From contig QCBY01000006.1 in NCBI GenBank assembly GCA_003279005.1, positions 16,725 through 80,724 on the forward strand: a stretch of DNA of 64,000 bases, read 5' to 3'. This DNA comes from Prochlorococcus sp. AG-347-J22. Lineage in GTDB: Bacteria; Cyanobacteriota; Cyanobacteriia; PCC-6307; Cyanobiaceae. Positions within the stretch are counted from its first letter, which is position 1, and each line of letters begins with the position of its first letter. Made by a program: the position numbers and the translations under genes. The notes below the pieces were generated by a model, which was given only the letters and a program-made list of their open reading frames with translations, ran no database searches and was not told where the DNA came from. Below, piece after piece: positions 19,532-29,271 of the stretch.

Positions 19532-20779
19532 ATGAATAATAATGAATCTGATGCTTCTCGTGAATGGGCTGCTCAAGCTTATGCTTTATTAAAACAAAAA
19601 CAAGAATTAAAAAAGCAAGAAGAGCAACTAAAAGAAGAGCAACCAAAAGAAGAGCAACTAAAAGAAGAGCAACCAAAAGAAGAGCAACTAAAAGAAGAGC
19701 AACCAAAAGAAGAAGTTCATGTCCAAGATTTTTCTAGTGTCAAATATGAAACAGAAGCCAAATTAGGCGAATTTGATGATGAATTCACTTGGTCAGCTAT
19801 GGTGTTAGCTGCGCAAGGTAAAAAAGTAAATGAAATTTCAACAGACGAAATAGATTGGTTAAGTAAATTGCGAAGAGGTTTAGAAGAAACAAGAAAAGGT
19901 TTTGTAACAGAATTATTGGATAAATTAGGAGATGATCCACTTACACCAGAATCTTTAGATGATTTGGAAACTTTATTAATACGAGCTGATGTTGGGATTA
20001 ATTCAACAGATAAGGTCATTAATTCTCTTAGGAGAAAATTGAATGAAGAAGTTTTGGGAGGAGATGAAGGTATAAAATTTTTAAAAGATGAGTTACGAGT
20101 AATAATTGATAAGCCAATAAAAAATTCTGGAAAAAATATACTTGTTCCACAAAGGGGTAAGCTAAATGTTTGGTTAATAGTTGGTGTCAATGGAGTTGGC
20201 AAAACTACAACTCTGGGTAAACTTGCTTATTTATCATCAAAAAGCAACTATAAAACTTTAATAGCAGCAGGAGATACTTTCAGAGCAGCAGCAGTGGAAC
20301 AATTAAAAGTATGGGGCAATAGAAGTAATGTTGATGTTATTTCTAATCAATCAAAAAATGCAGATCCTGCAGCAGTGGTTTTTGATGCTATTAATGCAGC
20401 AAAAAAAAGAAAAAGTGATTTATTACTCGTAGATACTGCGGGTAGATTGCAAACCAAAAATAATCTTATGGATGAATTATCAAAAATTAAAAAAATTATT
20501 GATAAAAAAGTACCTGATGCCATCATTGAATCATTATTAGTTTTAGATGCTAGTCAAGGACAAAATGGATTAAAGCAAGCAAAAAGTTTTGCAAAATCTG
20601 CAAACTTAAGTGGTGCAATAATTACTAAGTTAGATGGAACTTCAAGAGGTGGGGTTTCTTTAGCTATTTCTGAGGAAGTTAATTTGCCAATTAGATTTAT
20701 TGGAGCTGGAGAAGGTATTAAAGATTTGAGGCCTTTTAATAGTTTTGAGTTTGTTGAGGCTCTTCTTGCTGATAGATAA
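19532..20779 (+). CDS. ftsY: Signal recognition particle receptor FtsY
   Basis: SRP-receptor GTPase that docks ribosome-SRP complexes to the membrane. The C-terminal NG domain has G1 GVNGVGKTTTLGK (about residues 217-229), TFRAAAVEQL, G3 DTAGRLQTKNNL and G4 TKLDGTSRGG, and ends GAGEGIKDLRPF. The N-terminal about 90 residues are acidic, Lys/Glu/Gln-rich and variable, as in other FtsY A domains. Here they contain three perfect copies of a 10-residue repeat (EEQLKEEQPK). The A domain is thought to help membrane contact; the repeat looks like recent slippage. 415 aa, ATG start. Confidence 0.96.
   Translation: MNNNESDASREWAAQAYALLKQKQELKKQEEQLKEEQPKEEQLKEEQPKEEQLKEEQPKEEVHVQDFSSVKYETEAKLGEFDDEFTWSAMVLAAQGKKVNEISTDEIDWLSKLRRGLEETRKGFVTELLDKLGDDPLTPESLDDLETLLIRADVGINSTDKVINSLRRKLNEEVLGGDEGIKFLKDELRVIIDKPIKNSGKNILVPQRGKLNVWLIVGVNGVGKTTTLGKLAYLSSKSNYKTLIAAGDTFRAAAVEQLKVWGNRSNVDVISNQSKNADPAAVVFDAINAAKKRKSDLLLVDTAGRLQTKNNLMDELSKIKKIIDKKVPDAIIESLLVLDASQGQNGLKQAKSFAKSANLSGAIITKLDGTSRGGVSLAISEEVNLPIRFIGAGEGIKDLRPFNSFEFVEALLADR
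19621..19710 (+). repeat. Three perfect tandem 30-bp repeats inside ftsY
   Basis: Units 19621-19650, 19651-19680 and 19681-19710 are identical, each beginning AGAGCAACTAAAAGAAGAGC. Each unit has two similar 15-bp halves differing at few bases, so the array may have grown from a 15-bp element (EEQLK/EEQPK). All units are multiples of three, keeping frame. Copy number is expected to vary between strains. Confidence 0.95.
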
Positions 20780-20836
20780 AAAAATTAGTTAATTCTTTTT
20801 AAAAAAGCTTTTTTAGTGTTAAAACATACCTAATAC

Positions 20837-22192
20837 ATGCAATTTGTTTTGTCTAATAATCAAAAAGAAAAATTACTCTCAAATGATGTAATTCAAAAAT
20901 TTTTAGAAAATGATAATAAATTGCCATTTGATGAAAATGAAAATTTTGCTGAAATAGCATCTTCGTTAGCTTATTATTTAAAATCTTTTTCAAATATTAA
21001 GAGATTCTTAGATTATATTGCTTTAATTTTAAAACATACTTTCAACCAACAATTAAGTTTAATTATTCCTTTAAAACAAAACGGAGAGATATGGAAAGAA
21101 AATTTTATTTTTTCTGGAGATACAAAAAATCCTAAAATTGATAATGAAATTAAAAGTTATTTAAAAAAATTTGATTTTTCAAAAAATCATAGATTAAAGG
21201 AAATTGATTTCTTTACAAAAGCTTTAAACAATAAATTTAACGAATGTGTAATAAAGTCTTATAAAATTTCCTCAAGAGGAAAATGTAGGGGATTTGTCTA
21301 TACTTTTAATCAAGAAATATTCAATGAGTCTTCAATAAAAGAAAGAAATTTAAATTTTATTATTAGTTGTTTGGCGGTTGGTTTAGAAAACTATTGGTTA
21401 ACTAAAACAAAAAAAAAGCATGAGAATTTAGACAGAGAAATTTCTATTGGAGCAGAAATTCAATCACAACTACTACCTGATTATTGTCCAATTATTTTTG
21501 GGGTTGATTTAGCTTCCCATTGTAGACCCGCGCTTCAACTAGGTGGAGATTATTACGATTTTATGTCTCTGAAAACAAATATCTCTGAGAAGAGAAAGGA
21601 AAAAGGAAGGTGGGCTTTAGTTATTGGGGATGTCATGGGTAAAGGTATTCCTGCAGGTCTTTTGATGACTATGTTAAGAGGAATGCTTAGAGCAGAGGTT
21701 TTAACAGGTTTACCTCCAGATAGAATATTGCATAATTTAAATCAGTTAGCTATTTACGATTTAGACCAGTCACATAGATTTGTAACCTTATTTTATTCAG
21801 ATTATGATCCAAGAACAAAAAAATTAAGGTATGCGAATGCAGCTCACAATCCTCCTTTGCTGTGGAAAAGTTCTGAGCAAAAAATTGTAAAGTTGGATGC
21901 AGATGGCTTTGTGCTTGGTTTACAGAATGATGCTGAATATCAATGCGGGCAAATACAACTTCAAAAAAATGATGCAATTCTTTATTATACAGATGGAGTA
22001 ACTGATACTTCTAATGCTCTTGGAGAAAGATTTGATGAAGAACGTTTAATTAAATCCTTTTCAAAATTATGTAATAAATCACTCAGATCTAAAGAAATTT
22101 TAAATAAGATTTTTAAAACTTTAGATGAATTTACAGGTAAAAATAGGGAATTAAATGATGATGCTTCAATGATAGTCTTTCAGATAAATTAG
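20837..22192 (+). CDS. RsbU-type PP2C serine phosphatase
   Basis: Signalling phosphatase of the SpoIIE/RsbU class. The C-terminal PPM domain (about residues 200-450) shows LGGDYYDFMSL, VIGDVMGKGIPAGLLM with metal aspartates, YTDGVTDTSNALGERF and DDASMIVFQ. The N-terminal about 190 residues look like a diverged GAF-type sensory domain ending in a helical linker (LDREISIGAEIQSQLLP). Such proteins usually act on anti-sigma or STAS switches; no partner gene is adjacent. An A6GCT6 palindrome (20801-20814) precedes it and may be the end of ftsY transcription. Confidence 0.9.
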   Translation: MQFVLSNNQKEKLLSNDVIQKFLENDNKLPFDENENFAEIASSLAYYLKSFSNIKRFLDYIALILKHTFNQQLSLIIPLKQNGEIWKENFIFSGDTKNPKIDNEIKSYLKKFDFSKNHRLKEIDFFTKALNNKFNECVIKSYKISSRGKCRGFVYTFNQEIFNESSIKERNLNFIISCLAVGLENYWLTKTKKKHENLDREISIGAEIQSQLLPDYCPIIFGVDLASHCRPALQLGGDYYDFMSLKTNISEKRKEKGRWALVIGDVMGKGIPAGLLMTMLRGMLRAEVLTGLPPDRILHNLNQLAIYDLDQSHRFVTLFYSDYDPRTKKLRYANAAHNPPLLWKSSEQKIVKLDADGFVLGLQNDAEYQCGQIQLQKNDAILYYTDGVTDTSNALGERFDEERLIKSFSKLCNKSLRSKEILNKIFKTLDEFTGKNRELNDDASMIVFQIN

Positions 22193-22253
22193 TTTTTTTT
22201 GTCACATATATAAAAAAATGCTTTATTAGAAGTAGCTAACGTTCTTGATTAAT

Positions 22254-23633
22254 ATGTCCAAAGTTTGGAGTAATAGATTTGATAGTAGTCTTAATCCCTT
22301 TATAGAGAAGTTTAATGCCTCAATTGGTTTTGATAAGACATTAATTTTTGAAGATATAGATTGTTCTATTGCTCATGCAAAAATGCTTGGTAAAACAAAA
22401 GTTTTGTCAAATAAAGAGTCGTTAAAAATTATTGAGGGTTTAGAGTCTATTAAACAAGATTTTATTCAAGGCAAATTTTCTCCTGGAGCTCCATCTGAGG
22501 ATATTCACTATAGTATTGAAGAAGAGCTTATTAAATTAATTGGTGAAACTGGAAAAAAATTACATACAGGTAGGAGTAGAAATGATCAAGTAGGAACAGA
22601 TATCAGACTTTGGTTGCGAAAAAAAATCGATGTTATTGATTTTTTACTTGCAGAATTACAAAACTCTTTACTTTCTATTGCTGAATCTAATATTTATACC
22701 TTGATTCCTGGTTATACTCATATGCAAAGAGCACAACCATTATCTTTGGCACACCATCTTTTAGCGTATCTTGAGATGTTTGAAAGAGATCGCGAAAGGA
22801 TGAAAGAAGTTAGAACTCGGGTCAATATTTCGCCTTTAGGTGCAGCAGCCTTAGCAGGTACAAAAATAAAAATAGATAGATACTTTACTGCTGAAGAATT
22901 AGGATTTGAAAATATTTATAAGAATAGTATTGATGCAGTAAGTGACAGGGATTTTTGTATTGAATTTGTTTCAAGTTCAGCATTAATAATGTCACACTTA
23001 AGCAGAATTTCAGAAGAAATAATTTTATGGGTTACTGATGAATTTTCCTTTGCTAAATTAACGGATAAGTGTGCTACTGGAAGTAGCTTGATGCCTCAGA
23101 AAAAAAATCCAGATGTTCCAGAATTAATTAGGGGTAAAACTGGCCGAGTTTATGGAAATCTTCATGCATTATTAACGATTATTAAAGGTGTGCCTCTTTC
23201 ATACAATAAGGATTTCCAAGAAGATAAAGAGCCAATTTTTGACACAGTAGATACTATCTCTGCATGCTTAAAAGCTATGACTATTTTATTAAATGAAGGG
23301 ATAGAGTTTAATGTTGAGAAATTAATGGATTCTGTGAATAATGATTTTTCTAATGCAACTGATTTAGCAGATTATTTAGTAAGTAAGAAAGTTCCTTTTA
23401 GAAATGCTTATCAAATAGCTGGTGATATTGTGAAGTATTGCATAACGAAAAATATCTTATTTAAAGATTTAAACTTGGAAGAATTTCAAAAATTCCATAG
23501 TGAATTTAAGGAGGATATTTTTGATAATCTCAATCCTATGAGTGTAGTGAAGTCTAGAAATAGTTTAGGTGGTACAGGATTTGAGCAAGTAAAAGTAGAA
23601 GTTAATGAATGGAAGAAAAAATTATTAATCTAA
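22254..23633 (+). CDS. argH: Argininosuccinate lyase
   Basis: Last step of arginine synthesis, releasing fumarate. The fumarase/aspartase signature [12 protein letters not shown] is present with its catalytic serine. Other conserved stretches are [33 protein letters not shown] and [11 protein letters not shown]. 459 aa from ATG 22254; an in-frame TTG at 22245 would add only three residues, and the ATG gives the family N-terminus SKVWSNRF. Confidence 0.97.
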   Translation: MSKVWSNRFDSSLNPFIEKFNASIGFDKTLIFEDIDCSIAHAKMLGKTKVLSNKESLKIIEGLESIKQDFIQGKFSPGAPSEDIHYSIEEELIKLIGETGKKLHTGRSRNDQVGTDIRLWLRKKIDVIDFLLAELQNSLLSIAESNIYTLIPGYTHMQRAQPLSLAHHLLAYLEMFERDRERMKEVRTRVNISPLGAAALAGTKIKIDRYFTAEELGFENIYKNSIDAVSDRDFCIEFVSSSALIMSHLSRISEEIILWVTDEFSFAKLTDKCATGSSLMPQKKNPDVPELIRGKTGRVYGNLHALLTIIKGVPLSYNKDFQEDKEPIFDTVDTISACLKAMTILLNEGIEFNVEKLMDSVNNDFSNATDLADYLVSKKVPFRNAYQIAGDIVKYCITKNILFKDLNLEEFQKFHSEFKEDIFDNLNPMSVVKSRNSLGGTGFEQVKVEVNEWKKKLLI

Positions 23634-23756
23634 ATATCAATTAATTTTCTACAACATAAGATTTATTGAAGTAGACTAATATAGTATTGTATTTAGGCTG
23701 CTTAATTATTAATTAGTAGTTTTTATCTTGGTTATTATTTTAAAGTTGAGTTTCAA

Positions 23757-24323
23757 GTGAGTATTTTTGTTGGCAACTTGCCTTTTCGTGCAGAGCGAGA
23801 AGACATTTTAGAATTATTTACACCTTTTGGTGAAGTTATGAATTGTTCTCTTCCTTTAGAGAGAGATACAGGTAGAAAAAGAGGATTTGCTTTTGTTGAA
23901 ATGGCAGATGAATCAATTGAATCAACTGCTATCGATGGGTTGCAAGGAACCGAGCTTATGGGAAGACCCTTAAGAATTAATAAAGCTGAGCCAAGAGGTA
24001 GCGGTGGCCCAAGAAGAGGCGGCGGTGGCGGTAGAGGCGGTTATGGCGGCGGTAATGGAGGTTACGGCGGCGGCAATAGTGGCTATGGCGGTGGTAATGG
24101 AAGTTACGGTGGTGGCAATAGTGGCTATGGCGGTGGTAATGGAAGTTACGGTGGTGGCCATTCTGAACCTTCTTCAAAGTATCCTAATAAATCTTCTGGA
24201 GCAGAAGGATGGGAAGATAGAAGTTATGGGAACTCTTCTGACAATTCTGAATTTGAGAATGGAAGAAGCAGAAGAAAAAGAAGTGTTATAAGTAATTCGG
24301 AAATCTCTCAAGAAAGTAACTAG
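23757..24323 (+). CDS. RRM RNA-binding protein with glycine-rich tail
   Basis: 188 aa, GTG start. One RNA-recognition motif at residues 1-80: RNP2 IFVGNLPF at 3-10 and RNP1 RKRGFAFVEM near 41-50. Then a Gly/Tyr/Asn-rich tail (about 83-140, GYGGGN repeats) and a charged serine-rich end. This is the cyanobacterial Rbp layout, linked in other species to cold response and mRNA localisation. The tail is GC-rich against an AT-rich genome and contains a perfect 42-bp duplication. A long upstream gap (23634-23756) with a TATAGT at 23680-23685 would hold its promoter and leader. Its stop overlaps the convergent dusA by 4 bases. Confidence 0.93.
   Translation: MSIFVGNLPFRAEREDILELFTPFGEVMNCSLPLERDTGRKRGFAFVEMADESIESTAIDGLQGTELMGRPLRINKAEPRGSGGPRRGGGGGRGGYGGGNGGYGGGNSGYGGGNGSYGGGNSGYGGGNGSYGGGHSEPSSKYPNKSSGAEGWEDRSYGNSSDNSEFENGRSRRKRSVISNSEISQESN
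24072..24155 (+). repeat. Perfect 42-bp tandem duplication in the glycine-rich tail
   Basis: 24072-24113 and 24114-24155 are identical at all 42 positions, each encoding GNSGYGGGNGSYGG. A degenerate earlier copy occupies about 24030-24071. The duplication keeps the reading frame and points to recent slippage or selection on tail length. Confidence 0.93.
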
Positions 24324-25324
24324 TAACCTAGTTCTTTAAGTTCTGATGTCATTTTAATTAAGTAATCAATACTTAATTCTTTTTTGATAGATTTAGCTGA
24401 AATGTTTTTTCTCCATATTTTTGCTTTCGGTATATTTTCAACTAGATTTATAAGATGTTTACAAATATCCCAAGTTCCCCCTTCATTTTTTAGATGGTTG
24501 TCAATATAAGGAATTAGCGAAAATATTATTTCCGAAGCATTTTTTATTTTCATATTTTGTTTATAAATTTTTTGATCAATTTCAGACCATACTAAAGGAT
24601 GTTTGTAAGCGGATCTTCCTATCATTACACCATCAAAATCGTTTAAAGCCTTTATGCATTGATCAATATTTGTAAAACCACCATTCACCTCTATAAGTAG
24701 TTCAGGATTAATTTTTTTTAATTTTTGAACTACATCATATTTAAGTGGTGGAATTGTTCTATTTTGTTTAGGGTTTAAGCCTTTTAATATTGCTTTTCTT
24801 GCATGAACAGTAAATCTGTCTGCTCCAGCATTTGCAACTTCTTTTACGAAACTATTTAGTTTATCAAAACTATCTTCTTCATCAACTCCAATTCTATGTT
24901 TAATTGTGACGGGCAAAGTACAATTATTTTTTAAAGACTCTATACATCTTGCTACCTTAGTAGGTTCTTTCATAAGAGTAGCTCCAAAGTTTCCGGAACA
25001 AACTCTAGGACTTGGACATCCAACATTTAAGTTGATCTCATCATAACCCCAATCCTGAGCCATTTTTGCTGCCTCTTTAAGTATTTGAGGATTATCTCCG
25101 CCAAATTGAATTGATAATGGGTGTTCTTCTGAATTGAAGTTTAAAAATCTTTCTTTGTTTTCTGTAAAAATTAAACTTTGGGCTACTATCATTTCAGTGT
25201 ATAAAAGAGCTTTAGAGCTTATTTTTCTCATAATCATCCTAAAGTGTTTATCTGTACAATCCATCATCGGAGCAACACTTATTTTATGTGAATTATTTAT
25301 AGAATTGGATAAATAACTTTTCAT
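24320..25324 (-). CDS. dusA: tRNA-dihydrouridine synthase (DusA-like)
   Basis: FMN enzyme reducing uridines in tRNA D-loops. Motifs: VAPMMDCTDKHFR near residues 17-29, NVGCPSPRVCSGNFGATLM with the catalytic cysteine, KHRIGVD, and the phosphate-binding EVNGGFTN and GVMIGRSAYKHP. The SPRVCSG form and 334 aa length favour DusA over DusB. It is convergent with the RRM gene, with a 4-base overlap. Its ATG at 25324 is divergent from msrB, leaving a 27-bp gap. Confidence 0.94.
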   Translation of the reverse strand: MKSYLSNSINNSHKISVAPMMDCTDKHFRMIMRKISSKALLYTEMIVAQSLIFTENKERFLNFNSEEHPLSIQFGGDNPQILKEAAKMAQDWGYDEINLNVGCPSPRVCSGNFGATLMKEPTKVARCIESLKNNCTLPVTIKHRIGVDEEDSFDKLNSFVKEVANAGADRFTVHARKAILKGLNPKQNRTIPPLKYDVVQKLKKINPELLIEVNGGFTNIDQCIKALNDFDGVMIGRSAYKHPLVWSEIDQKIYKQNMKIKNASEIIFSLIPYIDNHLKNEGGTWDICKHLINLVENIPKAKIWRKNISAKSIKKELSIDYLIKMTSELKELGY

Positions 25325-25351
25325 TAATTTTTATTCAAGAAATTTGAAGAT

Positions 25352-25846
25352 ATGAAACAATTTTTATCTAGAAGATCTTTTATTTTAATTCTAATTATGC
25401 CAATTTTAAAATTTATTATTAAACCTTATCAAGTTTTAGCTTCATCTAAAGCTTCCGATGAATCCTGGAACTTATCAAAAGAAGAATGGAAAAACAAACT
25501 GGAGCCAGAAGCTTTCTATATTTTGCGTGAAGAAGGAACCGAACGAGCATTCAGTAGTGTATTAAATAACGAGAAGAGAAAAGGGATTTTTCATTGTGCT
25601 GGTTGTAATCAGGCTCTTTTTACCTCTGAGACAAAATTTGATAGTGGTACTGGTTGGCCTAGCTTCTGGGATCCAATTAAAGATTCTATAGAAACGAAAG
25701 TAGATTTTAAATTAATTGTTCCAAGAACAGAATATCATTGCTCTAGATGCGGAGGACATCAAGGTCATGTTTTTAATGATGGACCTATGCCAACAGGTAA
25801 AAGATATTGCAATAATGGTCTTGCTTTGAATTTTATACCGGGATAA
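25352..25846 (+). CDS. msrB: Exported peptide-methionine (R)-S-oxide reductase
   Basis: Repairs methionine-R-sulfoxide in proteins. Zinc cysteine pairs CAGC and CSRCGGHQGHVF and the catalytic RYCNNGLAL (Cys153) are present, with GTGWPSFWDP in between. The N-terminal 30 residues contain SRRSFILILIMPILK, a twin-arginine plus hydrophobic stretch, so I infer Tat export or thylakoid-lumen targeting. Most MsrB proteins lack this. 164 aa includes the presequence. Confidence 0.93.
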   Translation: MKQFLSRRSFILILIMPILKFIIKPYQVLASSKASDESWNLSKEEWKNKLEPEAFYILREEGTERAFSSVLNNEKRKGIFHCAGCNQALFTSETKFDSGTGWPSFWDPIKDSIETKVDFKLIVPRTEYHCSRCGGHQGHVFNDGPMPTGKRYCNNGLALNFIPG

Positions 25847-25854
25847 TAAATTAG

Positions 25855-25878
25855 TGCGGCCTTCCGCAACTTGTTTTG
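25855..25878 (+). terminator. Candidate terminator after msrB
   Basis: A GC-rich hairpin, unusual for this genome: TGCGG (25855-25859), CCTT loop, CCGCA (25864-25868). A T-rich stretch ACTTGTTTTG follows. It lies 9 bp after the msrB stop and before grpE, which fits the end of the msrB transcript. Confidence 0.45.
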
Positions 25879-25922
25879 TGCGTCAATTTCATTCACAATG
25901 GTTTTAATAAATTTTTAAAGTA

Positions 25923-26642
25923 ATGATTGAAAAACAATCAGATAATATTGAAAATAAAGAAGAGAATTTTTCTGAAGAAAGGAGTAATACTGAAGATTCT
26001 TCCGTAATTGAAGATCAAACTAATGAAGATGAAGAATTACTTGAAGAAAGTAATGGAAATATTAATGCAGAAGATCTAAAAAATACGATTACTAATAATG
26101 ATGCAAGATTAGAGCAATTAGAAAAAGAGCATGAAACTTTAAAAAGTCAGTATGTAAGAATTGCCGCTGATTTCGATAACTTTAGAAAAAGGCAATCTCG
26201 AGATCAAGACGATTTGAAGATTCAACTTGTATCTAAAGCTTTAACTGCAATACTACCCATTGTCGATAATTTTGAAAGAGCTAGGCAACAACTTAAACCT
26301 GAAAATGAAGAGGCTCAAAATTTGCACAGAAGTTATCAAGGACTTTATAAGCAATTAGTGGAAGTTTTAAAACAACAAGGAGTTGCTCCAATGAGAGTCG
26401 TTGGACAACAATTTGATCCTAATTTGCATGAAGCGGTTTTAAGGGAAGCAAGTGAAGAGTTTAATGAGGATATAATTACAGAAGAATTACAACGTGGATA
26501 TCATCTAGAAGGTAAGGTTTTAAGACATGCATTAGTAAAAGTTTCAATGGGCCCTGGCAAACAAAATTCACAAGAACCCGAAGAAAAGGATAAAGTTGAA
26601 GAAGAAATTGATTCAGAGAGTTCTATTTCTGAAGATAATTGA
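25923..26642 (+). CDS. grpE: GrpE nucleotide-exchange factor of DnaK
   Basis: Releases ADP from DnaK. Acidic, low-complexity N-terminus (residues 1-60), a long coiled coil around [25 protein letters not shown], then the beta domain with [14 protein letters not shown] and [15 protein letters not shown]. 239 aa is usual for cyanobacteria. dnaJ follows 30 bp downstream. I found no CIRCE element upstream. Confidence 0.95.
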   Translation: MIEKQSDNIENKEENFSEERSNTEDSSVIEDQTNEDEELLEESNGNINAEDLKNTITNNDARLEQLEKEHETLKSQYVRIAADFDNFRKRQSRDQDDLKIQLVSKALTAILPIVDNFERARQQLKPENEEAQNLHRSYQGLYKQLVEVLKQQGVAPMRVVGQQFDPNLHEAVLREASEEFNEDIITEELQRGYHLEGKVLRHALVKVSMGPGKQNSQEPEEKDKVEEEIDSESSISEDN

Positions 26643-26672
26643 ATCCTTTAATGAACAGTTGAGTATTATCTA

Positions 26673-27797
26673 ATGGCTGATTTTTACCAAATACTTGGTG
26701 TTTCCAGAGATGCTGATGCTGATACTTTAAAAAGTGCCTATAGAAAGTTAGCAAGACAATATCATCCTGATGTTAATAAAGATCCAGGAGCTGAAGATAA
26801 ATTCAAAGAAATAGGAAGGGCTTATGAAGCTTTAGCAGATCCCGAAACAAGAGCTAGATATGATCAATTCGGTGAAGCTGGGATTGGTGGAGCGGCTGGT
26901 ATGCCAGATATGGGGGACATGGGCGGATTTGCAGATTTGTTTGAAACTTTTTTTAATGGTTTTGGAGGACAATCTCCGCAAGGAGGTAGAACCCAAAGAA
27001 GAGGCCCTCAACAAGGTGATGATCTAAGGTACGATTTAAATGTTGATTTTAAAGACGCTATTTTTGGACAACAAAAAGAAATAAAGATACCTCATTTAGA
27101 AACTTGTGATGTATGCAGAGGAACAGGAGCAAGACCAGGAACTGGTCCAATAACATGCACAACATGTGGAGGTAGTGGTCAGGTTAGAAGAGCCACGAGA
27201 ACACCTTTTGGTAATTTTACTCAAGTTGCAGAATGTCCAAATTGTAATGGGTCTGGTCAAATAATTGCAGATCCATGCACAAGTTGTGGAGGCAATGGAG
27301 TTAAACAAGTTAGAAAAAAATTACGTATAAATATACCTGCAGGAGTTGACTCAGGAACCAAATTGAGAGTTTCTGGAGAGGGCAATGTAGGCCTAAAAGG
27401 TGGTCCACCTGGAGATCTTTATGTTTTTATTAAAGTTAAAAATGACCCAAATCTAAAAAGAGATGGTATAAATATTTATTCTGAAATATCAGTGAGTTAT
27501 CTACAAGCTATTCTTGGAGATACTGTAAATATAATCACAGTTGATGGGAAGGTTAACTTAAAAATTCCAAGTGGGACTCAACCAAATAGTACTTTATCAT
27601 TAGAGAATAAAGGTGTGCCTAGATTGGGTAATCCAGTTGCTAGAGGCAATCATCAGGTTTTAGTAAAGGTTAAACTTCCAACCCGAATAACGGAAGACGA
27701 GAGAAATCTTCTTGAAAATCTAGCTTCAAAATATTCTGATCAAAATTCAAGTTCTAATAGTGGACTGTTTAGTAAATTGTTTGGTAGGGAATCTTGA
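26673..27797 (+). CDS. dnaJ: Chaperone DnaJ
   Basis: Type I J-protein that activates DnaK ATPase. Full layout: J domain with YHPDVNKD near residues 30-37, a Gly/Phe-rich linker (about 70-110), four zinc repeats ([32 protein letters not shown]) near 148-212, and C-terminal substrate domains. 374 aa. Its stop overlaps the next TTG start by 4 bases, indicating translational coupling. Confidence 0.97.
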   Translation: MADFYQILGVSRDADADTLKSAYRKLARQYHPDVNKDPGAEDKFKEIGRAYEALADPETRARYDQFGEAGIGGAAGMPDMGDMGGFADLFETFFNGFGGQSPQGGRTQRRGPQQGDDLRYDLNVDFKDAIFGQQKEIKIPHLETCDVCRGTGARPGTGPITCTTCGGSGQVRRATRTPFGNFTQVAECPNCNGSGQIIADPCTSCGGNGVKQVRKKLRINIPAGVDSGTKLRVSGEGNVGLKGGPPGDLYVFIKVKNDPNLKRDGINIYSEISVSYLQAILGDTVNIITVDGKVNLKIPSGTQPNSTLSLENKGVPRLGNPVARGNHQVLVKVKLPTRITEDERNLLENLASKYSDQNSSSNSGLFSKLFGRES

Positions 27798-28027
27798 ATA
27801 AATTTTCTAGGGTATTGGATTTAGAGTCGGTCCCATGCCCTTTGAATTTAGTGAAATGTAAATTAGCATTAGAGAAATTATCAATAGATGAAAGTTTAAT
27901 TGTGCATTTAGATAAAGGTGAACCAGAAGAAATGATCAAAAGAGCTTTAAAAGAAATGAATTATTTTTTTAAAACACTTGAAGAGGATCAAAAAACAATA
28001 AAATTAAAAATTTTAAATGATAATTGA
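27794..28027 (+). CDS. TusA/SirA-like sulfurtransferase-family protein
   Basis: 77 aa with the small alpha/beta fold of TusA. The motif is VPCPLNLVK: the active cysteine (Cys15) and first proline are kept, but the second proline of CPxP is replaced by Asn. The middle GEPEEMI resembles the family GxP-x-I segment. TusA relays persulfide sulfur to tRNA or cofactors; whether this one does is inference. TTG start overlaps dnaJ by 4 bases and its end overlaps rsgA by 11, so expression is coupled to both. Confidence 0.82.
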   Translation: MNKFSRVLDLESVPCPLNLVKCKLALEKLSIDESLIVHLDKGEPEEMIKRALKEMNYFFKTLEEDQKTIKLKILNDN

Positions 28028-28934
28028 CAAAAAACTTAAAGGGCTTGTTATAAAAAAATTTAGTGATTTCTATCTAGTGGAAATAAAACAACATGAAGAT
28101 TTTGAGTTTAATAATAAATTTTTATGCAAAATCAGGAAGTCTGTAAATTTTAGAAAACAACTTGTTTTTGTTGGCGATGAAGTGATTCTTAATCAAATTG
28201 ATTTGAATACTAAAAGGGGAATAATAGAGAGTTTGGTAAAAAGAAATAATCTTTTAGAAAGACCATCTGTAGCTAATATTTCTAACATATACGTTATTTG
28301 TTCTGTTGAAGAACCGAAATTAAGTTTATCTCAAGTAAATAAATTTTTAATATTTGCTGAACAAATGGGGGTAGAAGTTTCATTAGTTCTCACTAAATGT
28401 GATTTGATAACAGAAGAAAAAACACATTTTTTAGTTGATAAATTTCAAAAATGGGGATATCAAGCTATCACTTTAAATTTAAATAAACCAGCTAATTTTA
28501 AAAAATTTTTGATTGAGTTAAAGAAAAAAAAATGTTCAATATTTACGGGACCATCTGGTGTTGGTAAAACTACTTTATTAAATAGGATAATTCCTGGTCT
28601 TAATAATGAAACTGCACCAGTTTCGACCAAAATCAAGCGTGGAAAAAATACTACTAGAAACGTTGAGTTATTTTCTTTATCAAGTAAAAGTTATATTGTC
28701 GATACGCCTGGATTTAATATGCAAACGCTTGAAATAGATATTAGAAAATTACCTTACTTATATCCAGAAATATATCAACAAGTAGTCAATCAAGGAATCA
28801 AATGCAAATTTCGTAATTGCTTACACATAAATGATGAGGGTTGTAATTTAAATAAAAATTTTGAAAGGTATACCTTATATAAAGAAATGATTGAATCTTT
28901 TAAGAGTCATCATTGTTTAATCCAGGGAGATTAA
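28017..28934 (+). CDS. rsgA: Ribosome small-subunit GTPase RsgA
   Basis: Circularly permuted GTPase that acts late in 30S assembly. The G4 motif LTKCDL comes before G1 [14 protein letters not shown] and G3 DTPGF, the permuted order typical of RsgA/YjeQ. The C-terminus has the zinc site [15 protein letters not shown]. An OB-fold N-terminal domain precedes. 305 aa. The last 35 bases overlap the convergent ybaB gene. Confidence 0.95.
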   Translation: MIIDKKLKGLVIKKFSDFYLVEIKQHEDFEFNNKFLCKIRKSVNFRKQLVFVGDEVILNQIDLNTKRGIIESLVKRNNLLERPSVANISNIYVICSVEEPKLSLSQVNKFLIFAEQMGVEVSLVLTKCDLITEEKTHFLVDKFQKWGYQAITLNLNKPANFKKFLIELKKKKCSIFTGPSGVGKTTLLNRIIPGLNNETAPVSTKIKRGKNTTRNVELFSLSSKSYIVDTPGFNMQTLEIDIRKLPYLYPEIYQQVVNQGIKCKFRNCLHINDEGCNLNKNFERYTLYKEMIESFKSHHCLIQGD

Positions 28935-29250
28935 GATTTAATCCGCCAGTTAAGTCATTCATTCTTTCTTTCATTGTTGTAGTAGAACTTTCATGAGCTT
29001 TCTTAATAGCTTCTAAAATATTTTTTTCTATTTCTTCTTTATTGGAATTAGATATTTTTTCATTTACTTCAACTCTTAGAGGAACTTGGTTTCCGCTAAT
29101 CCATACTTTTATCATTTCATCATCACTTTCACCTTTAATTTCCATATTTTCAAGTTCGTCTTGTAATTTTTGAGCGTTTTGTTGAATTTCTTTAGCTTTT
29201 TTAAAAGCTTCAGTTAGTTGTCCAAAATTTGGAAGTCCAAAACCTGCCAT
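28900..29250 (-). CDS. YbaB/EbfC nucleoid-associated protein
   Basis: 116 aa. YbaB/EbfC family: a dimeric DNA-binding protein. Visible are the N-terminal [21 protein letters not shown], the coiled helix [14 protein letters not shown], and a C-terminal helix ending [15 protein letters not shown] at 29250. It is 21 bp downstream of murB on the same strand, so it may be in the murC-murB transcript. Its 3' end overlaps rsgA by 35 bases. Confidence 0.92.
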   Translation of the reverse strand: MAGFGLPNFGQLTEAFKKAKEIQQNAQKLQDELENMEIKGESDDEMIKVWISGNQVPLRVEVNEKISNSNKEEIEKNILEAIKKAHESSTTTMKERMNDLTGGLNLNLPGLNNDDS

Positions 29251-29271
29251 TTGATAAAAAAGTCTCTTTAA

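Noticed and set aside
19621..19710. Possible CRISPR array in ftsY
   Set aside because: Units are head-to-tail without spacers and are translated in frame.
23970..24177. Open frames on the minus strand rich in Thr/Ala/His across the RRM glycine tail
   Set aside because: They are mirror images of the GGN repeat codons and have no start context or family likeness.
24004..24291. Plus-strand frame of 95 aa rich in Ala/Val inside the RRM gene
   Set aside because: Second reading frame of the same repeat; the RRM frame carries both RNP motifs.
25847..25922. CIRCE heat-shock operator before grpE
   Set aside because: The hairpin present has a 5-bp GC stem with 4-nt loop, not the 9-N9-9 CIRCE layout; better explained as a terminator.
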